Below, one piece after another: positions 34,501-46,190 of a stretch of DNA of 64,000 nucleotides. This DNA comes from Acanthosoma haemorrhoidale (Eukaryota; Arthropoda; Insecta; Hemiptera; Acanthosomatidae), in NCBI GenBank assembly GCA_930367205.1, contig OV884011.1, positions 117,301,866 through 117,365,865 of the forward strand, written 5' to 3'. Position 1 is the stretch's first letter. Each line of letters opens with the position of its first letter. Under the pieces are notes generated by a model. It saw only the letters and a list, made by a program, of their open reading frames with translations, had not been told where the DNA came from and made no database searches. The position numbers were made by a program, and so were the translations under genes.

Positions 34501-35149
34501 AACCTGTATATAATGTAGCGATGCTGTAAGAAATACAGAAATATTCAATAATTGCTGCGGCTGAACTTTCCTTTGACATTAGCTCAGGGCCTACACCGAG
34601 TTCTCAATAATTCAAGGAGTACTCTCCAGGATGCTTAAGCTATCAAATTAGACAATTGAATAAATTATTTATTGCATTTATATAATGTAAGTTTTAGGAA
34701 ATCTGAAGATGATGACCCTCGAGAAAGATTGTAGGAACGGCAAAGGAGAGATGCCGTTAAGCACCAAATCACTGGTTGGTGGTTAAACACAATTGGTGGT
34801 TAAAAACTATTGGTGGTTAAACACTATTGGTGGTTAAACACCATTGGTGGTTGAACACTACCCCCACCCCACCTCCTCAAATTCAACCAATGAAGTAAAG
34901 GTATGATTATTTCATTTGCAGTTGTACTTGTTTTATTCAGTAAATTTTTCCCTCAGCGTTAAGAAATAACAACATAGTTATCGGAACTATCTTCATGACT
35001 GTTACTGGCTAATTGTACAGAACTCAATTACAACAAATTTTACTAAGACAATAGGTTGAGACATCTATCGACAGTACAGCGAACAATTCAGAATATTATA
35101 TTAGAAGTAAATATTAGTAAAGGGTGTCCTAGAATTAACGAAAGATTTG
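34501..35149. other. Intergenic containing a minisatellite
   Basis: Apart from the 17-bp tandem array at 34776-34860 and a C-rich run just after it, no gene or element was recognised. Confidence 0.4.
34776..34860 (+). repeat. Minisatellite, 17 bp x 5
   Basis: Five head-to-tail units of the form TTGGTGGTTAAACACTA occupy exactly 85 bp, with zero to three changes per unit. No function is implied. Confidence 0.9.
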
Positions 35150-35588
35150 AATTTGATTTGAATAATAAAGTCCGGTCGATCTTAGTGAGTTCGTATCGCA
35201 ACGTCTCAGGCGGTGGTAGTGGTCCCATAGGTCCAAGTGGACGTGTTGGCTCATCCTGTGTCGGCTTGTTGTCCTTGAGGAGTCGCCGGTTGTCTTGCTT
35301 CGAGTTGTTTGAACAGTGCTCTGACCGATTGTTGGCTATTTACTTGATCAGGAACTCTCAGCGAAAAGTGCTACTCTTCGCTGCTCTAGGCCTGCTTTTA
35401 TACTTAAACCATGCCGTTGATTTTATTATGTTTTTTGGTTTGTGTGCTGGTATAGACTCTTTTACACTCTTCAAATCACGTCGGGGTGACCAGTTGTCGG
35501 AATAGCAAGTGGTTAGGTAAGGTGGATATTTTCTGGGCCGAGAAAAGGAGAACTTCTATTTATTCGTGGTGAAGAAGTTGGTACAACA
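35150..35588 (-). repeat. LTR-like promoter block sharing its 5' end with family A
   Basis: On the minus strand it starts TGTTGTACCAAC (35588) and for about 65 bp follows family A closely (AGAAGTTC-CC, TTTTCTCGGCCCAGAAAATAT). Then it diverges. A different TATA box, TATAAAAG, follows at about 35403-35396, and downstream is a GC-rich leader-like stretch to about 35180. A 149-codon plus-strand open frame here is likely a by-product of the GC-rich leader. The 3' end of the block could not be fixed. Confidence 0.45.
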
Positions 35589-36415
35589 CCCCCATCTCAC
35601 GCATTCTCGCTAAAACGAAAAAAATCCGATTTCAACTTATTTGACGGGCGTCTTTTTACATTTGAAAGAAGAAAAGAGAAATAACAATTGTATAACATTC
35701 GAAAAAAAAAGTACGTTCGATCAAAAGTGCTTAACAAGCAATCGATAAAATATCACATATCAATTAGTTCTTCTCTGAAGGTTTATTGGTTGGCATAGCT
35801 ACCTCATGATATGAAGGTTCCAGGCTCAGAATCTCTAGATATGTAGTGATATTAATTGAGTCCCATAAGTAGAAATAGATAGTTCCCAATAGGGTAACCG
35901 ATGAACTAGGTCATCAAAATGAGGTGTCAACCTAATTTCACGTTCCTAACTAAGAATAATTGTTTGAGGTGGTCATCAATTAATATTTACTCCACCCTTT
36001 AATTCCTTGAACTTGATTTTTAAAACGCATAATCGAATCGAAAACAAAACCCAAATTGATATTTGTATCCCTTTTAAGTACTTGATGGTTTTTATTACTT
36101 CTCTTACTTGAGTAAATGGGGTTGATGTCGTTATTTCTCTGTATACGAAATATTAATGTTCATCTGTGAGTGAATTCCTAAAAGGAGATGTAGACACGTC
36201 AGCTTGGTGTGGCCAATGTTCAATCTCGTTAGCACGCTTTTGTCTCTTCTAAACAGTGACGATAGAGGGTCCTTGGCGACTTGCGTTCTTTCTCAAGTTT
36301 CTCAAATGATGTATTAATTTGAAGAATACTAAAAGACAAAAATAAATACTTGTATGTATTTTCAATACATAATATATGTCGGGAAAAGGTTGAACAATTG
36401 TCGGAGGTCAACAAT
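35589..36415. other. Intergenic, no gene seen
   Basis: AT-rich, with two tandem copies of a 17-bp unit ending at the next element (AACAATTGTCGGAG-type, 36378-36425). A tRNA-like fragment at 35790-35840 has no complete fold. Confidence 0.4.
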
Positions 36416-37165
36416 TGTCGGAGAGCGTCACTAGGGGAGTGCCTGATCACTCTAGCCCTGGTGACAAGTGCGGATTGTTGTAGTTTATAACATGGACCAT
36501 GTTCCATGTAGGCGTTAATATCTGACTCAATTTATTGATAGGAATGTGTCCCGACAAGACACTGTGTTCAGGATGAGGTTCAGAGGTTCATAAAGAATAA
36601 GACCAGTTTTCAGAGTTCGGGCGAGAGATCGGCAGCGTAATAAGTACAAGTCGTCAGAGGTCTGCTAGAGGCTGTGAGGCAAAGTGCCGTCGTAGAGGTG
36701 TGGCATAGCGAGAGTAGATTAGCGGAAGGCTGAGTGGGCTTACTCCCAGGGCCCCGAGGCCCTGGTCGTGTCGTATCGCGACTAGTAATCGGCTGTGGAG
36801 GCTAAGAAACAGAGTGTCTAGTGAGCCTACCAGGGCCAAGTGGCCCTGGTGTAAAGTGACCAGAAGTGCGGCTGTGGAGACTAAGAGACAGAGTGTCTCA
36901 GGGCGAAAACCCCTTGATATAAATACCCGTGCCCCTCCTTGCCGGGAGGCAGAGCCTGTGTGAAGGTGGTCTGTTTTATTATCCCGTTGGTCCAAAAGGG
37001 TGTGTTTTATGATGTAACACCTACCGAGTTACGTGACTAAGCTGTTCCTAGCATGATTTTATGACCACGGGAACGTGGCTGAAGGTCTATTCTAATAGGG
37101 GTAAGTGCTTGCCCTAGGTTTTATGGCAGGGCCCTCTGAGTTACTTGTCTTTATCTCTGCCGATC
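36416..37165 (+). repeat. LTR-like GC-rich block (family B) with TATA box
   Basis: It begins TGTCGG followed by CGTCACTAGGGGAGTGCCT. The same opening recurs at 63916 with about 75 percent match by eye over 80 bp. Inside are two 30-bp direct repeats (36790-36819 and 36869-36898, 28 of 30 identical, period 79) and two strong hairpins (36746-36765 and 36829-36850). A TATA box, GATATAAAT, lies at 36916-36924. This looks like an LTR U3 with enhancer-like repeats and a promoter. The 3' boundary is a guess; no gag or pol adjoins it. Confidence 0.45.
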
Positions 37166-40100
37166 CCTCTATGATTTATTACCAGAAGTTACAGATATTT
37201 GCATTTCTATTATAATACATTATGAACCCGAGTGTAGGGTAATTTACATATATTTAGCTCTTCGCTACAATATAAATAACAGTTTTCTTTTCTCTGCGAC
37301 ATAGGGTTTGAGGTAAAATTATATGCGAAGATTCTTATATTCCAATTTCACGTACTTATGTTGGATTCGTTCTTAACTGTGTAAATAACAGTTAGAGGTG
37401 TTCGTCAATTAATCCCACAGTTTGCCACATATTTCGATTCATGGAATGGGTTGACAGTATTTTTTGTCTTTTCTTGAACAAGTTTTGTTCGAAGATCGTC
37501 GTGGTCCTCCTGCGTAATACACAATTTCTTTCCCGAAAAAGAGATTTGGTCTGATCACAAATCTTCTACATTTTTTCGAGAGATTTATACACATCGACCC
37601 ATTTTTCGTTTGGCACGGGATAAATGTTTGGTTGTATATAACTCACAAGCTTTCCAACACTATGAATAGACGAATGCTTCTGAAGCTCTTGATGCAAAAC
37701 AGCACACCTTCAATAAACCAGCTAAGATATGTTTATTTTTCTTTTGGTAAACAGTGATAGTGTTTGAAGAACTCCACCAGTTAAAACCACAAGCAGCAGT
37801 CTAAAACCAATTTTCAGTTTGTTGAAAAAAACATGAGCGTGTGAATAAATTCTTCGTTAGCATTGACCTGGTCCAGATAAAACAATTGGTATTTATTTTC
37901 ACTCCAATGACAGTCCTCTACACCCAGACACTACACTTGCGACATTCACTGTTAATACTTCTCTACTCACAACACCAAAAAAGCATCTCACCTCAAATAT
38001 TGTTTCAATAATGTAAAGTTAAATTTACTGAACATAAAACTGCACAGAATATATTTACGGTTCATCATGACACCTGTAAATCTGTACTCTTCAACAGCCA
38101 TCAGCTACCAACGAACCAATCCCCTATCTTGTGTTGGGGTTTTACAGATGAGAGACTCAGGCTCATGACATAAACAAGAAATGGATACAATTAAAAAGAG
38201 AAATGGGGTCAACTAAAATTCTTGTTAGAATGATGCTGTAATTATCTACAGAAATTTACAAAATAATTTTGTAAGTGTAGAGAGCCATTGTTACATATTA
38301 AAGAATAGTAGAATCCTTGCCGTCTATCATATTGCAAGATCTGAAAAATGCATCATTCTATGTGTCAAACAAGACACTGCATACAGATGCCATACATTAG
38401 TAACATAATTAAGCCGAAGTACATCCAAGCTCTAACCCACAAATCCTTCCTGCCCCGATTGACGGTTGAAACGGTTCTGGCAACTAGATTTGCCTGAAGG
38501 CTAACTTGAACCTATGTTCATCAATCCATACGCCTAGTACAGTCAAGAAAAAAAAAACAGTTCATTGTTGTAACAGATAAGATCCTCCTTTTCAGAACTT
38601 CATATAAATATCAATACTTTAATACTTACGATTGCGGACTATCGCAAAAGTTTCACCTTCACCCGATCTGCTGTACAACAAACGCCTACAATAAATTCTA
38701 TTTGGGACGGTGTTTTATAGGTTTATAGCCTTGTTCCATAGTTACCTTCTCAATTTTCTTCCTTTGGCAGGCTATTTCATGGCCAGCTGCTGGAAAATCT
38801 GACGGACTTAGTTCATTATCGTTTTCTAGATGCTTCAAAGGCCCCTATTTTCATTAAAACGTGGACCCGGGTCAGAATGACCTTTACAGCCGGTTTTCAT
38901 AAAAATATCGGAATTTAGACGCCGGAAAAATTACTGATTGATTTTCAACATTCTCTTATACTCTCTTTGACATCGAAACCTCACAAAGGTGCTTGGACAT
39001 TAATTATTGGCTGATAATAATTAATTATGGATTACATATAATTATTTATTAGTTGATATTTTACATTTCGTAATGTTGGTTAAAGCCGCACTAAAAAAAT
39101 CATCTACACTTTAATAGCACCTATTGCTAGCATAACGATAAATCCATTATATTTATTATTTCAAACGTCCCGGGACCTACCTATCCTCGAGCCGCCACTT
39201 TTCTTACTGTGCTAACCCTGCGAACGCCTAATCCTAACCATTTGATTAGGAATTTTCCGATCTATTTAGCTGATGTCGCATAACCTCTGAAAATCAGATA
39301 ACAATGACAATCTTGCAATGGAAGCAAGATCCTGTCTGGTGTTTTCCCTCTTTTCTGCCATTCGTCACCACCGGTGAACTCATGTTTACTCATTAACAGC
39401 AAAAATTAGCATTGAACCAAGGTCATCACTGGCCCTGCCCCTACATCATACGGGATGCATTTTGATTTATTTGACACAAAAACATAAAACTGGCACAAAA
39501 AACGGCCTCGCACGAGATACTGTTTTATCTTAATAACTTTTGAATGGAACTAAATGGAGAAACTAAATTGAAAAGGGGACCTTGGAAAATCTATAAAACA
39601 TTTTAACTCCTATTCTAAATTTATGATTGTATTATTCTTAAGAAGCATATATATTCACTATTTCTAAAAACCTTGAGTAAGTACTAGTGCACTATTTTTT
39701 TAATGTAAATAATTTTTTTAATATTTTAATTATTTCCTAGTGAGAATTCCTCAAGAGAAATTAGAAAAAAAAGATAGCATTAATTAAAGTGAACAAAATC
39801 AATAGCCGTCTCACCCTTTGTAAGCCAAAGAAAACTTCAAGGCATAAGTAAAAGAAAGCAAACTTCGTTTATTAGAAGTTTAATTGAGAATCTGAGAAAA
39901 GTAAGATGAATTCCTCTCACCGTCTTTGTCCTGCAGACATTTCATTATTTACCATTCCCAATATTATTTTTCACCGGAAAGGATCATGATTTTCTATCAA
40001 CTATTTTCTTGGATTATTTATTTATTTATTTATTTTTAGGATATTTCAACCACTAGTTATTAATGCCAAGATTACAATATTTTTCCTATACATTAGGGAG

Positions 40101-40180
40101 AAGGTATAATAAAGTGCATGATGAATGATTACTCAACGAATAGTTTCTCACCTTCACAAATAAAAAATAATTCATAGATA
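37166..40180. other. AT-rich intergenic DNA, no gene seen
   Basis: No open frame with protein-like composition and no repeat with recognisable ends were found. Confidence 0.5.
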
Positions 40181-40289
40181 CACAGGTGGTCTGAAAAGTT
40201 TCCGACCTCAACATGAAGATGTAATAAAATAAATAAAAGCTAGTGAAATAAAAACTTTGTTAGGTCGGAAACTTTTCAGCCCACCCTCG
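40181..40289. mobile_element. Mariner-type MITE, 109 bp, TA target
   Basis: Terminal inverted repeats contain a perfect 18-bp match, CTGAAAAGTTTCCGACCT and its reverse complement, preceded on each side by a GGTGG/CCACC-type end. The element is bounded by TA on both sides (40179-40180 and 40290-40291), the Tc1/mariner target. There is no transposase frame in the short AT-rich middle. The ends resemble those of mariner-family transposons known from arthropods; mobility would need an enzyme supplied in trans. Confidence 0.8.
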
Positions 40290-43194
40290 TAGAGTCCCTC
40301 AAATATTCAAACAGTTTCTTTGAGATCTGTCCCCGTTTGAACCTATGTTGGTTGGAAGTCTGTGATGTTCTCAGTGTCGTTGGCGATCGAGCCGATCAGT
40401 GAGGTTGGGGCCGACGGTTAACTTCACACGACAAAAGCGGCACTTATCGCCATCCAATGTTTGTGGGTGTGAATTCGTCCTATTTATAGACATGTCCAAA
40501 TTGCTTACTCTATTCTGGGCAGGTTGAAATTCTTCTACCTTCGGGTAAAAAGCGGTTCGACTATTCTTGCCTTGTTCTGGGATAGATTATTCCTCAATAT
40601 TTGATGAGTTAACAACCCTTGGTACCTAAATAACAACTAATGCCAACCATAGCATTCGGCAGTAATTACGGGTCTTTTGGCCTTCATGACAGCCAGTACA
40701 CTACCCTCGATGTTAGAGTACCCTGGAAGTCATATGAGATGAACTATAAACCAATTTTTTCGTTACTTTTAATGTACAACAGGATCTCTTTCGCTAATTG
40801 AGGAGAAGAAATTTCGCATTGAACTTAAAGCGGAAAAAAAAAACACTTTCTTTTAATCTACTTCAATGAACCTGATTAATTTCCAATAGTTCTGCAGGGT
40901 GTTAATTGGAGAGTTGATTAAAGAGCATCTGAGGGGTAAAGGGAAAAGTGGAGTGATCTTAGGTTATGTTAACACATAACATAACCTAACGGAGGGGGAA
41001 GTGAATTTTGAAAAAAAAATTTAGTCCTATGATTTGACAATCAATCAACTCTGCATATATGATGCTTATATTATTAAAAAAAAACTGTATCCCAAGTGAA
41101 AGCACTAGTCAGGGTGCGATATCGTATAGATCGAGGAAAAACTCTCCAACAGCAAAATATTAAAACGATCCACCTGCTCCCGGTTTTTCGCTCGAACCTG
41201 ATCTTTGTGTTACTAGCGTGAACAGGGCCAGCACAGTTGACAAATTTTCACCTAAGCAGTGCCAGGTTATCTCGTCTTTTTAACTCCTAGTTATCATGTA
41301 GATATTTGCCAATGCCATTGTTGACAATAATTAATTTAAAATGTACTTCTGGATGAAAGACTGAATACTTGGTGTTCCGGAAAGTTAGCGAAACAAGCCC
41401 AAGATTATTAGGTTTTCAATTTGTTGTATAATATAGCTGTAAATTTTCTGGCTGATTTAATCATTCTCACGACAGCTAACATAAGTACAAAATAAAGACA
41501 GACATACTGAAAAATAGATGGGTAAAAGACTGAAAGCCTTTATGTTAGGTTCATGACTTTTATTATACTTAGATTATCTAGATATTAGATTAGACTAGAT
41601 ATTAGACTTGATATAGGATATCAATATATCAAAGAAACGTTATATAAAAGACCGTACATATTATAGCATTATACAATTTTGTGTTGAGGTGAATTTATCG
41701 TGTGGTTCAGACTGTTTGCATCGATTTCACGACCAGTTGAATGTGTTTATGAGGTCATTAATTTATATCGGAACAAGCAGTAGCCTCACATAAATCGACG
41801 TAGCAGTCAGTTAGGGTTTCATAGTCTCGCTCAAGCCAACAATTTTATAAATATCAATATATTCGACGCTTGCAATATTTAAGCCATTGCATCATTTTCA
41901 CACTAACTAATACTGAAAATCACTAATCAGGAATTATTCCCAATTTTTACGTAAATTACAAAATATTTATTGGTATAATATGATAGATATCTAATAGTAT
42001 GGTGACTTCTGTGGAGACCAAGGCTTCCGAAGAATTTCTTCTTTTTTTGTTTTTTATCTGGTAAGGGTTCATTAAAGTCATGAGGATAAATAAATAGCGA
42101 CTTAAATAATTAATTAAGGAATGCACTTAACAAGCCGGAAATTAAAGATCAGAGGTAACAACCTAACGCTAGTACCTCAGAGCCACATACTAACTGAGCG
42201 GCCCAAGACATATAATTTTCTGCTATGGGTTTATTATATATTTATTTGACTTTTATCTGCAGTAAAAAAATGTAGTTAAAGATGAAATAGACACTTAAAA
42301 ACTAGAAGAGACACCTCTTAAAGAAATCAAAAATGATATTTAACGACGGAAATGAAATTATATCTATTTCGCTTGAGTAGTTTATAGAATTATTATATTT
42401 AATCTTAGCATGTCTCAGACAATCGGATATTTTTATTAAGCCTATTATTGGGCTTTTTAAACTTTTCTCCAAGGTCTTCTTTGCCGATTCATCGGTCAGC
42501 ACTTTTACAGGTGGGGCTTCTCACTGTGGCGAATATTTCCTGCATGAACAAGAAAACTCCTTCACTGTGACCTATTTCAATTAAAAATAGTTTCGAGAGT
42601 TCAAGGGCTTGGAGCTCAGTGAATAGTCTTGAGTGAACTTTGTATACCAAACTACTAAGGACTTCGATTCGCCTAACTTCCTAAACGTCATTGGCTTGCA
42701 ATAATGTCGATACAGTATAATTTAAAAAAAATTATATTGTCCTTTCGTTATGAAAATATACATTTCTTGCTAAGAAGGCCCTGTCTTCAACTATATTGTA
42801 AAAAAAGTTTGTTATTCATGCTGATATTGGTTTGCAATAATTCTTAAGAGTAGAAAGACGGCGGGTGAGGTATTACTTTTAAATCAGTAGTGATTGCGGT
42901 GTAAAGCAATCTGTCCAATATATCACTCAAGAGTGCTTTAGGCGATCCAGGAATCCACAGCGATTATTGTAATGTATGTTGTCTTAAGTCTTAATACTGG
43001 CTTGTTCCAACTACAGCCAAATCTATTTTTGTTAGCTAGTCCAAATCAGATTCGAAAATTTCCAAAGCAAATTCAGAATTTTCTCTTGACTTCAATACCT
43101 AACATTGAACAAATTCTTATCTTATCTTAATAATTAATAACACGATTTTTTTATTTATTCAGCGGTATAACTAAATATCTCAATTAATCGCCGA
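40290..43194. other. AT-rich intergenic DNA, no gene seen
   Basis: It contains one perfect 12-bp inverted repeat (40959-40989, listed separately) and a TAGATATTAGA-rich stretch near 41570-41620. The short minus frame at 42502-42302 has no recognisable domain. Confidence 0.45.
40959..40989. repeat. Perfect 12-bp inverted repeat, 7-bp loop
   Basis: TTAGGTTATGTT is followed by seven bases and its exact reverse complement AACATAACCTAA. It could fold as a cruciform or belong to a small inverted-repeat element. No flanking duplication was seen. Confidence 0.5.
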
Positions 43195-44085
43195 CAGGTT
43201 GCGAGCTGTGAACCCACATTCAAGTGAACCCAGCCAAGACTCAGGGTATTATCTTCTCTTTCCAGCATGGGAAAAGAAAGCGTCCACCCAGCTTCACCAT
43301 AGACGGGACTCAATGCAAACTTGCCAACAGCATCTGCTACCTAGGCATCAACCTAGGTAGACACATGACGTTCGGCACACATTTACAGAAGAAATTGAAA
43401 CGAGTACGCAGAACTTACTACTCTCTCCAGCATCTCATCACAAGCCAGGCCATATCCCTTCGACTGAAACTCTTAATATACAAGAGCGTCCTGAGGCCAG
43501 CTCTACTGTCTTTAGATTCCTACATGCCAGCACCATAACTCGACTCCAGAGCTTCCAGAACAACATCCTGCGAACGGCACTATGACATACCCCTTTTCGT
43601 GAAATGAAGGCTTCCGACATGCACGAAAAGTTCGAGCTTCCCACCATCACCAACGTCAGCAAAAAAAGACACATCAAGTTTTTCGACTCGATGAAACACA
43701 GTCTAAACCCTCTATTCAAAGACATGACACCACCACCGCTACCGGCACGATGGCAACTCACAAGATCGAGTAAAGCAGAGGAAATGGTGGACATCACTGC
43801 GCTTGGCCCGCCAACCACAAGCCTCTATAAGGGGCACCCATCACTGAAATCAGACTAAATAAGAATACACTACATGCCTAGAGAGACTCTAGGCCCAGCC
43901 ACCAGTGGACTCTTACCACTGTACCGAAACAACCAACCTCCACCGAGGCTTCCCACATCCCTTAATCCTCTCACACCACCTTCAAGCAGGTACTCCTAGT
44001 ACAAGGATCCGATTAACCTAAATATTCTATATTTTTCCCTCATCCTGAATTTCTAACTAGAGCTTAGGGGAAAAAAAAAAAAAAA
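43195..44085 (+). mobile_element. LINE family 1-related 3' end with poly(A)
   Basis: The frame 43224-43538 covers ORF2 after the RT core: MNPAKTQGIIFSFQHGKRKR, then CYLGINLGRHMTFGTHLQKK and LKLLIYKSVLRPALL. A frameshift follows, and the last codons continue at 43604-43858 (KKRHIKFFDSMKH). The 3' UTR from 43860 differs from other family-1 copies: 43902-44046 matches part of the LTR-like element at 9969-10106 (minus). A run of 15 A (44071-44085) ends the element. It is inactive, with no catalytic core. It is either a subfamily with another 3' UTR or a chimeric transcript. Confidence 0.75.
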
Positions 44086-44394
44086 TTGTCAGTCATTAGG
44101 CAGTCATGAAATAGATTTTTTTAAATAAAAAAATGGAAGTACGTTTGGCTCATGGCATCTATATATTTTTGAAATATGAAGTCTTTTTCGGCCGCGCTCG
44201 TTGATCGTTTTTACAGTTTTAAACTAATCATGTGGTAACAACTGCAATAACAGATCTGATTCCAGATGAATGCTTGAGTCTAATGCGGTTTTAGGCCACA
44301 AACGTGCGATTAATTTGGTACAAATCTGGGGATTTGTCCACAGCTTGTATGTTAACAATCGTCTTCACCAACATGTACCCAGACCTTGTCATGC
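44086..44394. other. Short intergenic spacer
   Basis: AT-rich then mixed sequence between two LINE 3' ends, no feature recognised. Confidence 0.4.
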
Positions 44395-44742
44395 AAATCC
44401 TTATTACTGGCTCGTATCCGGTGATGCGGCTGAAGGAGGAGCGTAGGGGGACTTCCCAAGGGCCCCTGTCGGCGATTAATTGACTGGCACCCTCTGCATC
44501 CTTTAGAGCTTTCGCTGGGTGAGGCTGGTGCTGTAGACCCCTATATCGTCCGTATATGCCGCTACCTCTTTCGTATGCGAGGGAGGTGACAAACATGTGG
44601 ATTTGGGAGGCCTCTGGGCTGTCTGTAAATATTGTATGAATGAGCGAGTGCATGATGAATTGTAAATATGGTATGAATGAGAGCATTTATCTTAATTACT
44701 TATTGCCTAGTAAGGCAGATTGTAATTTTAGCACAATAAAGG
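44395..44742 (+). mobile_element. LINE family 2 3' tail with an internal extra segment
   Basis: The 3' UTR order (GGGGGACTTCCCAAG, then TTTCGTATGCGAGGGAGG, GGCTGTCTGTAAATA, and terminal TTGTAATTTTAGCACAATAAAGG) matches other family-2 copies. Between the first two blocks, about 44460-44555, lie roughly 95 bp absent from the copies at 4050, 25091 and 45699. It is non-coding. Confidence 0.7.
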
Positions 44743-45698
44743 AATAATGCCGATCAAATCTTCAAGCATTTTCACTTCCCATTTTCATCCATCAAACACT
44801 AGGATATAATTTAAAAAATATATTCTTAAGTATATTATCAATTATTTATAATAAAGCATTCATAACGTAAAATTTTTAATAATGTTTTTAAATTTTTAAG
44901 ATTAGTTCGCTTTCATTCAAAGTTCAACTTTGAAATTGATATTTACAGATATATTTTTGAATCTATGTCCGTCTTCTATTGTAAGACTATGTAACACGAA
45001 CTACGCATTGAGAAAAGCCACACTCGCGACCTTTAGCTGTAAAATTTGGCACACCCTGCAGGCGACCTATTTTCTTGCCGAATTCGATTCGATAATCCAC
45101 CTAAAGTTAGTGATATATAATTCCTTGGACATGATAAAATAAATTTATTGTGTTATTTTATTTCTCCACGTATTCTTTTGAAGTTATTATTAACTGCTCT
45201 GAAGGTCTTTTTTTTTTTTTTTTCTACAGAACTTTTTATCCCAGTTCCACTGTGTTTTTTTTAACAAACACTCCACAACACTTCGAATCACCCTGTATGT
45301 ATTTAGGTTAAGATAATGGTGAAAAAATTAAACGTGAAAAAAGTCAAAGCCGTTTCTCTAGCTTTTGAGCTTCCTCAAGTCACTGCAAAGAACACCTTTA
45401 ATATTTGAAGATATTTCACCAAATAAATTAACCAGCAGTAAAGATTTATGTTAAGGGCTGCCGTAAATCAAAAATTATTTCTATCCACAAAATGTTTTTT
45501 ATAAAAGCTTTTAACTGTTATGCACAATCATTATCAAATTCTTTTCTATTACAACTTACTTTTCTAAACAAATATAAGATATCAATAAAATATTTGTTAT
45601 AGTAGAACGATAGTTGTAGTACTGAAGACGTAGTACAGTCGAAAGTATTTCAATTCTACTAAAAACTTTGTGTGAACAGACATGATATTCCTTATTCC
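44743..45698. other. AT-rich intergenic DNA
   Basis: No supported feature. The open frame at 44930-45142 lacks recognisable domains. Confidence 0.4.
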
Positions 45699-46190
45699 TT
45701 TATTGTGCTATAATTACAATCTGCCTTTTATAAGGTAATAAGTAACAAGATAAATGCTCTCATTCATACCATATTTACAGTTCATCATTCACTCGCTCAT
45801 TCATACAATATTTACAGACAGCCCAGAGGCCTCCCAAATCCACATGCGAAGAGAAAGCGGAGTCTTGGGAAGTCCCCCACGCTCCTCCGTCAGCCGCGTC
45901 ACCGGATACTAGCCAGTGGAGGCTGACCAAGAGCGCGAGAGCCACAGACGCTCAGGACATGATTGGAGAAACTGGCCATTGCCAGGACTCCCACTGTCAC
46001 GCGTTTATAGCAGGTCACGAGGCCACTGCCGTTTCAGTCTCCGAGGAGGGTTATAGGGATGAGTGGCGCAGTGCAATGACTGTGCTACAGGATTAGGGTG
46101 GTTGGAAAGGCTACTGTGGAATTTCATAAACTTAGAAGGGTGTATTAAGGGGGGTCCTAGAATGTAGGGTATATTAAGATCGTGAACAGA
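45699..46190 (-). mobile_element. LINE family 2, 3' end
   Basis: The minus strand runs from the ORF2 C-terminus (LIHPSKFMKFHSSLSNHPNPVAQ in broken phase, then NPPRRLKRQW) into the family 3' UTR. It ends at CTTTATT, the complement of the AATAAAG terminus. The family relation is clear from the copies at 17570-17933 and 25091-25560. Confidence 0.75.

Noticed and set aside
34776..34860. CRISPR array
   Set aside because: The repeats are directly adjacent with no spacers, in a eukaryotic transposon-rich context.
35056..35505. 149-codon plus-strand open frame
   Set aside because: It runs antisense through an LTR-like promoter block and its GC-rich leader. It has no recognisable domain and is best explained by fewer stops in GC-rich sequence.
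36229..36995. Two minus-strand frames of 92 and 113 codons
   Set aside because: They lie antisense in or beside the GC-rich LTR-like block with its repeats and hairpins, and carry no domain.
40959..40989. Telomere-like TTAGG repeats
   Set aside because: TTAGG and CCTAA occur once each as arms of a hairpin, not in tandem.
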